A stretch of DNA of 64,000 bases from Lawsonibacter asaccharolyticus (GTDB taxonomy: Bacteria > Bacillota > Clostridia > Oscillospirales > Oscillospiraceae). The notes below the pieces were generated by a model. That model saw only the letters and a list, made by a program, of their open reading frames with translations, searched no databases and was not told where the DNA came from. The translations under genes were made by a program, and so were the position numbers. The stretch covers positions 2,914,001 through 2,978,000 of the forward strand of contig BFBT01000001.1 in NCBI GenBank assembly GCA_003112755.1, in the 5' to 3' direction. Every line of letters starts with the position of its first letter. Position 1 is the stretch's first letter. Below, piece by piece: positions 17,732-25,840 of the stretch.

Positions 17732-19177
17732 ATGGGACATCTGCTGTGTTTTTATCTGCTGGAGCTGGGGATGGCGGCAGCCTGGTGCCGGTGGGTCATC
17801 TGCCGCGAGGTAGACCTGCCCGCCCTGCTCCGCACCGCCCGAACCGTGTGGAGCGGGGAACGGCAGGTGCTGGGGGAGCTGCTGCTGGTCCGCCGCCGCT
17901 GGACAGAGGGGGAGGAGACAGAGCGCTTCCGCCAGGCCTGGCGCAGGATCGCCCTGCGCCTGCTCCCGCCTCTGCTATACCTCACCCTGGGTGGGGCGCT
18001 GGCCCCAGTGCTGGCCTGGAGCATGTTTCCGGAGGGGGCCGGCCAGCTGGCGATGGGCTGCTGTGTGCTGGCGGGGCTGGCAGGCGGCTGCTTCAAGGCG
18101 GGGACCCAGAGGACCGTAGAGGAGCTAAGCTGGATGCAGGGGGAGCTGGAGGGCCTGCGTTCCCGACCTGGGTTTCTGAAAGAGCACACGCGGCCGGTGG
18201 AGTGGGACCAGAAAAAGAGAGGGCTCCTTGTCTTGCTCCTGCTGGCTGCGGCGGCCGTTTTTGGAACCGTCTGGGGGCTGAGCCACAGTCTGGCCGCCGC
18301 CGGTCCGATGGGAGAGTCGGCGGCCCTGGTTCTGCTGGCCCTGCTGTGGCTGCTCTCAGAACAGCCCTGGCGGAAGAAAAAGGGGAGGAGCGCAGCAGCA
18401 GAGCCGGGCGTGACCATCCAAGGGAGCAGCCTGGAGCGGTATCAGGAGGCGCTGGAGGACTTCTGCCGGGCGATGAAGATCCCGGCCCTGCTGGTAACGG
18501 AGACCCAGGAGGGGACGGTCAACGCCAGCGCCCGCCTCTCCCCAGGCCAGGTGCCCGAGCTGCGGGTGACCGGGGGACTGCTGAAGCAGGCTGAGCTCCT
18601 CTTCCGGCGGACGGGAAACCTGGAGCAGATGGACCGGACAGTGCTTTCCATCCTGGGCCATGAGCTGAGCCACATCGCCCACCGGGATGCCCTCCAGCTG
18701 GAGCGGCGGGCACGAAAGGCGGCACTGGTCAGCGGAGGGCTCTTCCTGCTGCTGGCGGGAGCGGTCCTGCTCCTGCCGGCGGCTGCCCCACTGCCCGCTC
18801 TCCTGCTGGTCCTCTATCTGGGGGCAGACCTGCTCTTTGGGAAGATCCTGACGGACCGCCGGTTCTGGGGACAGATGTGTGAGCTGCGGGCGGACCGGAC
18901 CGGCCTGCGCCTGAGCGGGGCGTCCGGGGAGGAGTGGATGCAGTTCTGGGAGATCGCGCGGCTGCTCCAGGCGGAGGAGAAGCGGCAGGCGCGGCTGAGA
19001 GGGGAAAATGTGCTGTACCAAGGTTACCGGCGCTATCTCAGAGTGGAGTTCCACCCTTCCCTCCGGCGGCGAAGAGCCATGATGGAGCGGGGGCGGCCCT
19101 GGGGGTGGCGGGACTATCTGGATCAGCTCTGGTATCTCCGGATGGCTCTGTGGCAGGGGAGGGGCTGGAATGAGTGA
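17732..19177 (+). CDS. Membrane-embedded M48-type zinc metalloprotease
   Basis: 481 residues. Two hydrophobic hairpins in the first half (residues about 90-140 and 165-210) precede a protease domain with HELSH at about residue 310, and a downstream ELRADRTG that matches the third zinc ligand E-x-x-A-D of M48 peptidases. A further hydrophobic pair lies between them, as in HtpX-like enzymes. The substrate is unknown. It stops 24 bases before an ECF sigma factor gene, so the two are likely co-expressed. The ATG at 17732 follows GGAGGAAAAGAGAG; the frame stays open to 17639 through the glmS terminator, which is not credible. Confidence 0.8.
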   Translation: MGHLLCFYLLELGMAAAWCRWVICREVDLPALLRTARTVWSGERQVLGELLLVRRRWTEGEETERFRQAWRRIALRLLPPLLYLTLGGALAPVLAWSMFPEGAGQLAMGCCVLAGLAGGCFKAGTQRTVEELSWMQGELEGLRSRPGFLKEHTRPVEWDQKKRGLLVLLLLAAAAVFGTVWGLSHSLAAAGPMGESAALVLLALLWLLSEQPWRKKKGRSAAAEPGVTIQGSSLERYQEALEDFCRAMKIPALLVTETQEGTVNASARLSPGQVPELRVTGGLLKQAELLFRRTGNLEQMDRTVLSILGHELSHIAHRDALQLERRARKAALVSGGLFLLLAGAVLLLPAAAPLPALLLVLYLGADLLFGKILTDRRFWGQMCELRADRTGLRLSGASGEEWMQFWEIARLLQAEEKRQARLRGENVLYQGYRRYLRVEFHPSLRRRRAMMERGRPWGWRDYLDQLWYLRMALWQGRGWNE

Positions 19178-19201
19178 GAGACATGGGGAGGAGAGCCGCA
19201 T

Positions 19202-19852
19202 ATGAGTTTGGAGCGGGCCCGGCAGGCCGCCCTGGTCCAGGCTGCCCTGCGAGGAGACGAGCATGCCCGGGAGGAGTTGGGCGCGCTGGCAGAGGAATAT
19301 TTGCGCCGCTGTTTCTTCCGGCACGCACGGCGGTGCTATGGGGACGGTGTGAAAGAGGAGTTGGAGGACATCGCATCCGATGCGGTGGAGAAATGCCTGG
19401 CAAGGCTGGACCGGTTTCAGGGGGGAAGAGCTCTGTTCACCACCTGGGTCTATGGGTTCGCGAAGAATGTTCTTCGGAACCACCACAGGAAGAGGGCACG
19501 CCGAGATCAAATCTGGGAGGAGGTGCGGAAGGATCAGAGTGCATGGTGGCATGAGCCGCCACCGGATGAGCCCCACTTCGGCGGCGACCCGCTGAGGTGG
19601 GTGATCCATCAGGAGAAACTGGAGGCCCTCCACTTGGCTATGGCGGATCTTCCAGTCAACGATGAGGTCATTTTGACGCTGAGGGTGGCAAAGGCACGGC
19701 CTGAGGCAGAGACAGCCAGACAGCTGAAGCTGGAGGATGAGGAGGCGGAAAAGCTCTATCGGTGCGCCCTGGAGCTGCTTCGGGAGCGGTTTTTCCGTTA
19801 CTATTACGGAGTCCCCAGGCGGAAGAGAGTGGGGCAGCCGAAGTCGGCCTGA
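19202..19852 (+). CDS. ECF-type RNA polymerase sigma factor
   Basis: 216 residues. Sigma-70 region 2 is seen in EELEDIASDAVEKCLARLDRF and FTTWVYGFAKNVLRNHHRKR (residues about 55-105). A region 4-like helix-turn-helix follows (LPVNDEVILTLRVAKARPEAETARQL). It is rather divergent and has a basic C-terminus. No anti-sigma factor is adjacent; instead a membrane M48 protease lies immediately upstream, which may serve as its signal input. GGGGAGGAG precedes the start. Target promoters cannot be named from the sequence. Confidence 0.8.
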   Translation: MSLERARQAALVQAALRGDEHAREELGALAEEYLRRCFFRHARRCYGDGVKEELEDIASDAVEKCLARLDRFQGGRALFTTWVYGFAKNVLRNHHRKRARRDQIWEEVRKDQSAWWHEPPPDEPHFGGDPLRWVIHQEKLEALHLAMADLPVNDEVILTLRVAKARPEAETARQLKLEDEEAEKLYRCALELLRERFFRYYYGVPRRKRVGQPKSA

Positions 19853-19863
19853 AAAAATTGTCC

Positions 19864-19916
19864 TTGACAAAAGGATGGGACCGCCTTTAATATATAGATA
19901 TCCGATATATAGGAGG
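19864..19916 (+). promoter_or_regulatory. Promoter and probable PadR operator
   Basis: TTGACA (19864-19869) with a TAATAT-type -10 at 19888-19893. Directly after it TATATAGATATCCGATATATA (19891-19911) is a near-palindrome of TATATA half-sites, the kind of site self-regulating PadR proteins bind. AGGAGG follows. Confidence 0.6.
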
Positions 19917-19923
19917 TCTATCT

Positions 19924-20262
19924 ATGGGCATCGATAAAGGATGGATGGCCGGGAGCACAGCGATGCTGCTCCTCCGGCTGCTGGAGGAGAGAGACCGGTA
20001 CGGCTATCAGATGATCGAGGAGCTCCGCCGCCGCTCAGACCATACGTTTGACTTGAAAGCAGGAACACTTTACCCTTTGCTTCATGGGCTGGAGGAGAAG
20101 GGGTGGATTACCTCCTATCAGGGGGAGGGGGGCGGAAGAACCCGAAAGTATTATCACTTAACAGAAAAGGGAGGGCGGGAGCTGAAGGAGAAGCGGGCGG
20201 AGTGGGACCGCTACACCCGGGCGGTGTCCCGGGTGCTGGAGGGGGGCGTCTGTTTTGGATGA
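19924..20262 (+). CDS. PadR family transcriptional regulator
   Basis: 112 residues, the short PadR subfamily 2 form. The winged-helix core is recognisable: GSTAMLLLRLLEERDRYGYQMIEELRRRS, then LKAGTLYPLLHGLEEKGWI and RKYYHLTEKG. It probably represses its own operon from the site at 19891-19911. Its 3' end overlaps the HAAS-SEDS gene by 8 bases, which implies translational coupling and a shared function: such PadR proteins typically control proteins with a HAAS prefix domain. Confidence 0.9.
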   Translation: MGIDKGWMAGSTAMLLLRLLEERDRYGYQMIEELRRRSDHTFDLKAGTLYPLLHGLEEKGWITSYQGEGGGRTRKYYHLTEKGGRELKEKRAEWDRYTRAVSRVLEGGVCFG

Positions 20263-21637
20263 CTTTTTTGCGGATTACATGGATCAGGCCATGGAGCAGG
20301 TGCGCTGGAGGCGCGCCCGGCCCGCTCTGGCCCAGGAGCTGCGCACCCACCTGCTGGACCAGCGGGACGCCTGCCTGGCCCAGGGGATGAGCCAGACGGA
20401 GGCGGAGGCGGAGAGCCTGCGGCAGATGGGGGACCCGGTGGAGGTGGGTACCCAGCTGGACCGGGTGCACCGGCCTGCGCCCCAGTGGGGCATGCTGGCC
20501 CTGGTTGGGCTGCTGCTGTGCTCCGGATTTTTCATCCAGGCCACCGTGATGCAGCAGCTAGGCAGAGTTCAGCCCTATATGCCTACCGTGATCGTAAGCA
20601 TTCTCTTGGGGGTGGCCGCTATGGCGGCGGTGTACCTGGGGGACTATACCCTGCTGGGACGGCGTCCGGTCCTTCTCTATGGGCTGGGCATGACCGGCCT
20701 GGTCCTCCTGACGGTGACGAGTGAAGTCAAGGCCCAGGGCGTCAAGTTGGATGCGATTAGCTATCTCCTGCTGGGGCCGGTGCTCTACGCCCTGCTGGTC
20801 TATGGCCTGCGAGGGAAGGGCTGGCGGGGACTGCTACTGGCCCTGGCGGGGCTGGTCCCGCCGGTGGTCCTGCCCTGCCTCATCCCGAATTTCACCAGCG
20901 GTGCCATCGCCGGCCTCAGCGGAGCAGCGGTGGTGCTCACCGCGGCGTGGAAGGGCTGGATGGGGGTGCCCCGGAAGAAGGGGGCAGCCGCCGTGGCCGT
21001 TGGGCTCCTGGTATTGAACGGGGCCGCGCTGTGGCATCTGTCTCAAAGCCCTTATGCGTTGGAGCGGGTCCGATTCGCCCTCCACCCGGAGCTGGACCCC
21101 CTGGGGCTGGGATATTTCCCCATGATGGTCCGGGAGATGCTCTCCGGCGCCCAATGGCTGGGGAAAGGGGAGCTGGGGGAACTGAGCGGAGCGGCTGGCT
21201 ATCTCCCTGGCGTTTCGGATTACTGGCTGGCCCGGGTGATCCACGAGCTGGGCTGGGCCGCTGGGCTGGCCCTTCTGGCCCTGATGACTGCCCTCTTCGC
21301 ACTGGGGCTGCGGCGCTGTATGCGGCAGAGGGGGATGCTGGGACGCCTGCTGTCCACCGCGGCCCTGACGACTCTGGTCCTGGAGACAGTGTGCTTTGTG
21401 GTCTATGATCTGGGATTCCCCCTGGCCGCGCCGCTGGTGCTCCCCTTCCTGTCCACCGGCGGGCGGTATATGGTGGTCAATCTGCTGCTGCTGGGGCTGA
21501 TGCTGTCCGCCTTTCGGGAAGAGAGGCTCCCGCAGGGGCAGAAGGGGCCCGCCGCACAGTCAAGCCGGGGCCGCCCTCTGATCTCCTGGAGGGACGGGGA
21601 TCTGGTCATCGCCTTGGGCAGAAGGACGGGAAAATGA
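20255..21637 (+). CDS. HAAS-domain / FtsW-RodA-SpoVE (SEDS) fusion membrane protein
   Basis: 460 residues. Residues 1-75 form a HAAS/permease-prefix domain (VRWRRARPALAQELRTHLLDQ, GMSQTEAEAESLRQMGDPVEVG). About ten membrane segments follow, ending in SEDS-type motifs: YLPGVSDYWLARVIHELGW, which matches the FtsW/RodA 'P-x-x-x-D-F-x-F-x-x-x-x-E-E-x-G' element, and PLVLPFLSTGGRYMVVNL. SEDS proteins polymerise peptidoglycan glycan strands; this one has diverged and catalysis is not assured. The start is TTG 20255 with GGAGGGGGG 8 bases upstream. Controlled together with padR. Confidence 0.82.
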   Translation: MDDFFADYMDQAMEQVRWRRARPALAQELRTHLLDQRDACLAQGMSQTEAEAESLRQMGDPVEVGTQLDRVHRPAPQWGMLALVGLLLCSGFFIQATVMQQLGRVQPYMPTVIVSILLGVAAMAAVYLGDYTLLGRRPVLLYGLGMTGLVLLTVTSEVKAQGVKLDAISYLLLGPVLYALLVYGLRGKGWRGLLLALAGLVPPVVLPCLIPNFTSGAIAGLSGAAVVLTAAWKGWMGVPRKKGAAAVAVGLLVLNGAALWHLSQSPYALERVRFALHPELDPLGLGYFPMMVREMLSGAQWLGKGELGELSGAAGYLPGVSDYWLARVIHELGWAAGLALLALMTALFALGLRRCMRQRGMLGRLLSTAALTTLVLETVCFVVYDLGFPLAAPLVLPFLSTGGRYMVVNLLLLGLMLSAFREERLPQGQKGPAAQSSRGRPLISWRDGDLVIALGRRTGK

Positions 21638-21760
21638 CCGCAGGGGAAGTCTCCGACGCATCTTGAATAAAAGGCCCTCCAGCGGGGATTATCTGGAATT
21701 TTGTTTTTTCCCGGGACATGTGTCTGGGAAGGGACATCCCATACAAAAGATGCCTCAGAC

Positions 21761-21795
21761 AGACAAAACCTCCGGCTCAGCCGGAGGTTTTGTCT
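21761..21795. terminator. Bidirectional terminator
   Basis: Perfect 16-bp stem AGACAAAACCTCCGGC with loop TCA and its complement, between the convergent HAAS-SEDS and SLH genes. Confidence 0.85.
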
Positions 21796-21824
21796 TAAAA
21801 GTGGAGCTGTTTCGGATCTCCGCA

Positions 21825-23150
21825 TCAGGACCAGCTGAACCAGATGCTGCCGTCCTGATCCGCCATCACGTCCATCGCGCCGTCCAGCAGCTCGGCCACG
21901 TCGGCCCGGGTCAGCGGGTCGGCCATGGCCTGGGCGCTGTCGTCCCCGCCGTGGATAACGCCTGAGGCGGACAGGTTGGCCGCGGCCTGGCCGGCCCAGT
22001 GGCCGCCGCTCTCAGAGGCAAAGACCTCCGCGGGCACGTCCAGGATGCCCATGAGGTTATCCAGCATCACCGTGGCCTCCCCCCGGGTCACCGTCTCACC
22101 GGAGCCGAAGACGGGCTGGCCCTCCTGGTCCAAACTGCCTTGGATAGCCCCTGCCTTCAGGGCAGAGGAGACATAGCCCTTGGCCCAGGTGGGGATGGCC
22201 TCGTCGTCATAGAAGCCGGTGAGGGTCACGTCCTCCAGGGGTTCCAGGCCGGTGGCCGCCATGGCCATGGTCAGAAATTCCGCCCGGCTGACCGGCTGGT
22301 CTGGGTCAAAGAAATAGCTTCCGTTGACATAGGAGCCCACAAAGATGCCCTCTTCGGCCAGGCGGATGGAGGCCTTGTGGGCAGGGTTGCCCTCCATATC
22401 AGCGTAGGTCACCTTGGTGTCCGGCTTTTCGATCTGGATGGATACCTTGGCCTCGGGAGATACGTTGCCCGCCGGGTCCACCGCCACATAGGTGAAACTA
22501 TCCTTGCCAGTCTTGTTCTCATAGGGGGTATAGACGAACTGGCTGGAGCCGTCCTCCGCCACAGTCACGGCCCCCCGGGCGGGGGTGGAGGTGAGCTGGA
22601 AGGTGAGGGAGTCCCCTTCGCCGTCCTCCGCGTCGAACCAGCCGGTGATGGCCACATTTTTATAGGTGGACAGGTCCATATTCCGGGCGATGGGGGCCTC
22701 GTTGGCCTCGGTGAGCAGATATAGGGTGACGGTCACCTCCTCACCGGTCTCTCCGGTGGTAAAGGAGGGAAGGAAGGTGAAGGCAGTCTCGTTGACAGAG
22801 GGGGTGGGCAGAGCTTGGAACTGGAGCCCGCTCAGGGCGGAGGCGTCCACCAGGGCGCCCTCGGTCAGGGGCTGTCCTCCTACGGTGAGCATCCCTGTGC
22901 CGATATCGGGCAGAGTTTTCAGCGTAATGGCGGCCAGCGCGGTCCCACCGCTGCCGCCGGAGACAGGGAAGTCCTCGGCAGAAAAGGAAATGACCTGCCC
23001 CACCATGCCGTTTTTGGAGAAATCGGAAACGCTGGGGACATCAGTTTTCTTGTTCCAGAAGAAGGCGGAGGCGGGCAGGGACAGGGTACAGACCAGCGCC
23101 AACGCCAGCACCGGGGCGAGCATCCTGCGGAAAGCTGGGGAATGATTCAA
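21825..23150 (-). CDS. Secreted SLH-domain surface protein with cadherin-like module
   Basis: 441 residues. Signal peptide RRMLAPVLALALVCTLSLPASA (cleavage after about residue 29). A beta-rich region follows, including a Big/cadherin-like module (FQLTSTPARGAVTV, FVYTPYENKTGKDSFTYVAVD near residues 185-240). The C-terminal 180 residues hold three S-layer homology motifs (FFDPDQPVSRAEFLTMAM; GSGETVTRGEATVMLDNL; ADPLTRADVAELLDG) that bind pyruvylated wall polysaccharide. The start is TTG at 23150 with AAGGAGG 8 bases upstream; no ATG fits. Confidence 0.85.
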   Translation of the reverse strand: MNHSPAFRRMLAPVLALALVCTLSLPASAFFWNKKTDVPSVSDFSKNGMVGQVISFSAEDFPVSGGSGGTALAAITLKTLPDIGTGMLTVGGQPLTEGALVDASALSGLQFQALPTPSVNETAFTFLPSFTTGETGEEVTVTLYLLTEANEAPIARNMDLSTYKNVAITGWFDAEDGEGDSLTFQLTSTPARGAVTVAEDGSSQFVYTPYENKTGKDSFTYVAVDPAGNVSPEAKVSIQIEKPDTKVTYADMEGNPAHKASIRLAEEGIFVGSYVNGSYFFDPDQPVSRAEFLTMAMAATGLEPLEDVTLTGFYDDEAIPTWAKGYVSSALKAGAIQGSLDQEGQPVFGSGETVTRGEATVMLDNLMGILDVPAEVFASESGGHWAGQAAANLSASGVIHGGDDSAQAMADPLTRADVAELLDGAMDVMADQDGSIWFSWS

Positions 23151-23493
23151 AGGAATGACCTCCTTACTTTGTTGATGTGCCCTTATTTTCTGTGCTAACA
23201 GGAAAAATATGCGGGCCCACATGCCGGAAAAGCCCATGGAAGATATTGAGAACCAGCAAAAGGAAGTGCAAAAGGAGCTTTGAGGCAGATCCTCCACATC
23301 ATCTTATTTAGATACAGAACGGGCAGAACGAAGTGCTGCCGTGATGAATGAGGGGGATGTTCTTCCATCAGAACAAATCGCCGGGATCGGGCGTGTATGG
23401 GACACGCCCCTGTGTGAGACGGCAAGACCTGGCGCGCCGCGCCGGGCTCAGCGGTCAAAACCATCCGAAAGAGGGAAGATAATGACAGGTGCC
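23151..23493. other. Intergenic region without recognised gene
   Basis: Between the divergent SLH and patatin genes. A 24-codon frame (23209-23283, plus) with AGGAAAA before its ATG is the only candidate and is weak. No riboswitch or clear minus-strand promoter is seen. Confidence 0.4.
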
Positions 23494-23522
23494 TTGACGG
23501 GGGGCGGCAAAGGGGATACAAT
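23494..23522 (+). promoter_or_regulatory. SigA-type promoter of the patatin gene
   Basis: TTGACG (23494-23499), 17 bases, TACAAT (23517-23522). Confidence 0.75.
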
Positions 23523-23591
23523 GAAAAAAACTATGGATGTCCACGGGATGCCGCCGGGGGCGCGGCACCGGCCTGGAAAGGAAGTTTCATC

Positions 23592-24452
23592 ATGAAGACT
23601 GGATTGGTGCTGGAGGGCGGAGCTCTCCGGACGATTTTTTCCAGCGGGGTGTGCGACGCCCTGCTGGACGGCGGCGTGATGGTGGACTACGTGATCGGGG
23701 TGTCCGCCGGGATCGCCTATGGGGTGAGCTATATCTCCCGCCAGCCCCGCCGCAACCTGGAGATCGTGACCCGGTACGCCGGGGACCGGCGGTATATGGG
23801 GATGAACAACCTGGCGGACCGGCACAACAGGAGCTACTTCGGCCTGGAGTTCGTCTATGACACCATCCCCAACGAGCTTGTCCCCTTTGATTACCAGACC
23901 TTTGCCGCCTATCCCGGTCAGGTGGAGGCGGTGGTGACCAACCTGAGCACGGGGGAGGCGGAGTATATGCCAGTCCCGCGGGAGGATGACAAATTCCTGC
24001 TGCTCCAGGCCACCTGCGCCCTGCCTCTGATGTTCCCCATCTACCATCTGAATGGACAGCCCTATCTGGATGGCGGCGTGGCCGACTCTATCCCCTATGA
24101 ACGGGCCTTCCAGCAGGGGTGCGACCGGGTGGTGGTGGTGCTGAGCAAGACCCGGAGCTATGTGCGCCGGCCGGAGAAGCTCCAGCCGGTGATCGAGCGG
24201 ACCTACCGGGAATATCCCAACTTCTGCCGGGCTATGGCGCGGCGGGCAGAGCAGTACAACACCTGCCGGGAGCGCCTGTTCCAGCTGGAGCGGGAGGGCA
24301 GGGTACTGGTGCTGGCCCCGGTGTCCACCCACAAGGTATCCCGCATCGAGCGGGATACCAAAAAGCTGAGGATGCTGTGGGGAGATGGGTATCAGCAGGC
24401 GGTGGACCGAATGGACGAGATCCGGGCTTTCCTCACGCCGGACAGGGCGTGA
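23592..24452 (+). CDS. Patatin-like phospholipase
   Basis: 286 residues. The Ser-Asp dyad is seen: oxyanion GGALRTIFSSG near residue 9, nucleophile motif GVSAG near residue 38, and the aspartate in DGGVADSIP near residue 160. The family hydrolyses acyl esters of phospholipids or lipids. There is no signal peptide, so it is cytoplasmic or membrane-peripheral. The sequence is of the bacterial YjjU/RssA-like type of Firmicutes. GGAAG lies before the ATG. Confidence 0.92.
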   Translation: MKTGLVLEGGALRTIFSSGVCDALLDGGVMVDYVIGVSAGIAYGVSYISRQPRRNLEIVTRYAGDRRYMGMNNLADRHNRSYFGLEFVYDTIPNELVPFDYQTFAAYPGQVEAVVTNLSTGEAEYMPVPREDDKFLLLQATCALPLMFPIYHLNGQPYLDGGVADSIPYERAFQQGCDRVVVVLSKTRSYVRRPEKLQPVIERTYREYPNFCRAMARRAEQYNTCRERLFQLEREGRVLVLAPVSTHKVSRIERDTKKLRMLWGDGYQQAVDRMDEIRAFLTPDRA

Positions 24453-24630
24453 CCTCGTCCTCCTCCGCAGCTGGACAGCTGGGCTGGAGGGCCAGCAGAG
24501 CCAGGGCGTCCCCCAGCACAGTGAAGAAGGCGGCCATGCGGCCCCGCTCGTCCACGTCGGCCTCCCAGGCCAGGAGGACGGCCAGCAGGACGGCCGCCGC
24601 CAGAAGGATGTAGGAATTTCGGGAAAACAT
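24433..24630 (-). CDS. Small predicted membrane protein
   Basis: 65 residues: MFSRNSYILLAAAVLLAVLL forms one membrane helix, then WEADVDERGRMAAFF, a second hydrophobic stretch and an acidic Cys/Pro-rich tail. No family is recognised. The start lies next to a strong terminator and the ribosome-binding site is poor (GGTGG), so expression is uncertain. The 3' end overlaps the end of the patatin gene by 20 bases. It is kept because the helix pattern looks protein-like; it may be a chance frame. Confidence 0.35.
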   Translation of the reverse strand: MFSRNSYILLAAAVLLAVLLAWEADVDERGRMAAFFTVLGDALALLALQPSCPAAEEDEVTPCPA

Positions 24631-24637
24631 ATGGGAC

Positions 24638-24696
24638 AAAAAAGACCACCCCCCGCAGTCCATTCTATGTGGACGGCGGCGGGGCGGTCTCTTTTT
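24638..24696. terminator. Bidirectional terminator after the XRE-lipoprotein operon
   Basis: Long imperfect stem from AAAAAAGACC...GTCCA and TGGAC...GGTCTCTTTTT around loop TTCTATG. Confidence 0.8.
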
Positions 24697-25129
24697 AGTC
24701 AGAAAGTGGGGCGGTACAGTAGACCGTCACACCCCCGGCAGTGAGATAGAGGGCGGCCTCCCGGCTGCCATCGGTGTGCTCTGTGATACCATACACCGCC
24801 CAGCCTGCCTCGGCGCCGGGGAAGGACAGGGGGTAGGCGGTAGTGCCGTCGGAGAGGGCCTCGCCGGGGGCGAGGGTGCCGCTCCATCGCTCTCCGGTCT
24901 CCGGCCGGGTGAGGACCACGCTGTCTGCCTCCACCTGGACGGACAGGGAGAGACGGGGAACGTCCTTTCCCCCTTCCCAGCCTGGGGCGGCGGAGAGCAG
25001 CGCGCCTCCCTTCTGGTCAGTGACGGTGAGGGCCTGCCAGTCCAGACCGCGGGGGATCCCATTCCCCAGCCCACAGCCGGGCAGGGGGAACAGGAGCAGC
25101 GTCAGCAGGAGAGGGAACAGGCGCTTCAT
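24695..25129 (-). CDS. Small lipoprotein
   Basis: 144 residues. MKRLFPLLLTLLLFPLPGC is a lipoprotein signal with the lipid-modified cysteine at residue 19. The mature part is predicted beta-sandwich; it has no recognised domain. The start codon overlaps the stop of the upstream regulator gene (ATGA), so it is translationally coupled to it. The pair resembles membrane-sensing regulators with an accessory lipoprotein, but no function can be assigned. Confidence 0.75.
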   Translation of the reverse strand: MKRLFPLLLTLLLFPLPGCGLGNGIPRGLDWQALTVTDQKGGALLSAAPGWEGGKDVPRLSLSVQVEADSVVLTRPETGERWSGTLAPGEALSDGTTAYPLSFPGAEAGWAVYGITEHTDGSREAALYLTAGGVTVYCTAPLSD

Positions 25130-25698
25130 TTCAGCCTCCTCTCCAGGCAGTGGAGCCGGAAAACCAGTACGCCGCAGGCGGCGCACAGGAGGGCCAGCAG
25201 TGCCGGCCGGAACCAGGCGGGGAACAGGGGAGCCGAGGAAGTGATGATAACGGTGGGGCCCTCCGCGCTGCCGATGACCCCCATCTGGGGCTCGATCACC
25301 CAATGAAAGTAGAGCTGGGAGACGCCGTAAACCAGGTACGGCAGCAGAAAGAGGAAGCAGAAGACCGCCGCGGCGGTGCAGACCCACCGGAACAGCCGGA
25401 GATAGCGCAGGACGGTGGTCTGCTGGTACTGGTCCATAGCGCGGGCCGCCACCTGTCCCGCCTCCTCTACGGACAGAGTGGGGGAGGAGGTCCGCTCCCC
25501 CTGGAGCAGCTCCACCAGAGAGACCTCCAGGGTCTGGGCCAGGGGCTCCAGCAGCTTCAGGTCGGGAAATCCCCGTCCTGTCTCCCATTTTGAGACGGCC
25601 TTGTCCGTCACGTGGAGCCGCTGGGCCAGCTCCTTCTGGGTCAGCCCCCGCTCCTTTCTCAGCTGGGCCACAAAGGACCCAAAGCGTATGTTGTCCAT
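25126..25698 (-). CDS. XRE-family helix-turn-helix regulator with C-terminal membrane domain
   Basis: 190 residues. An N-terminal Cro/C1-type HTH (FVAQLRKERGLTQKELAQRL, VSKWETGRGFPD) spans residues 7-60. The C-terminal half has two membrane helices (about 100-125 and 160-180) flanking a short extracellular loop. Membrane-anchored XRE proteins of this kind are common in clostridia and may report envelope state. AAAAGGAGGGG precedes the ATG. It is coupled to the following lipoprotein gene and divergent from the TepA-like protease gene. Confidence 0.88.
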   Translation of the reverse strand: MDNIRFGSFVAQLRKERGLTQKELAQRLHVTDKAVSKWETGRGFPDLKLLEPLAQTLEVSLVELLQGERTSSPTLSVEEAGQVAARAMDQYQQTTVLRYLRLFRWVCTAAAVFCFLFLLPYLVYGVSQLYFHWVIEPQMGVIGSAEGPTVIITSSAPLFPAWFRPALLALLCAACGVLVFRLHCLERRLK

Positions 25699-25720
25699 AC
25701 AGCCCCTCCTTTTCTATTTT

Positions 25721-25748
25721 ATTATGACATGGGGCGGAAAAAAGTCAA
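25721..25748 (-). promoter_or_regulatory. Promoter of the XRE-lipoprotein operon
   Basis: Minus strand TTGACT (25743-25748), 16 bases, CATAAT (25721-25726). CTAC-gaaaa-GTAG (25751-25763) just upstream is a possible operator. Confidence 0.55.
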
Positions 25749-25840
25749 CCTACGAAAAGTAGACAGGGCCAATGAGGGAAAATCAGGAGTAAAATTCCGG
25801 GCTTCGGCGCAAGCTACTTCTGAAAAAGGAGGAATGCATT

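Noticed and set aside
23209..23283. 24-codon plus-strand frame with AGGAAAA upstream
   Set aside because: Too short and without a convincing promoter; kept only as a note.
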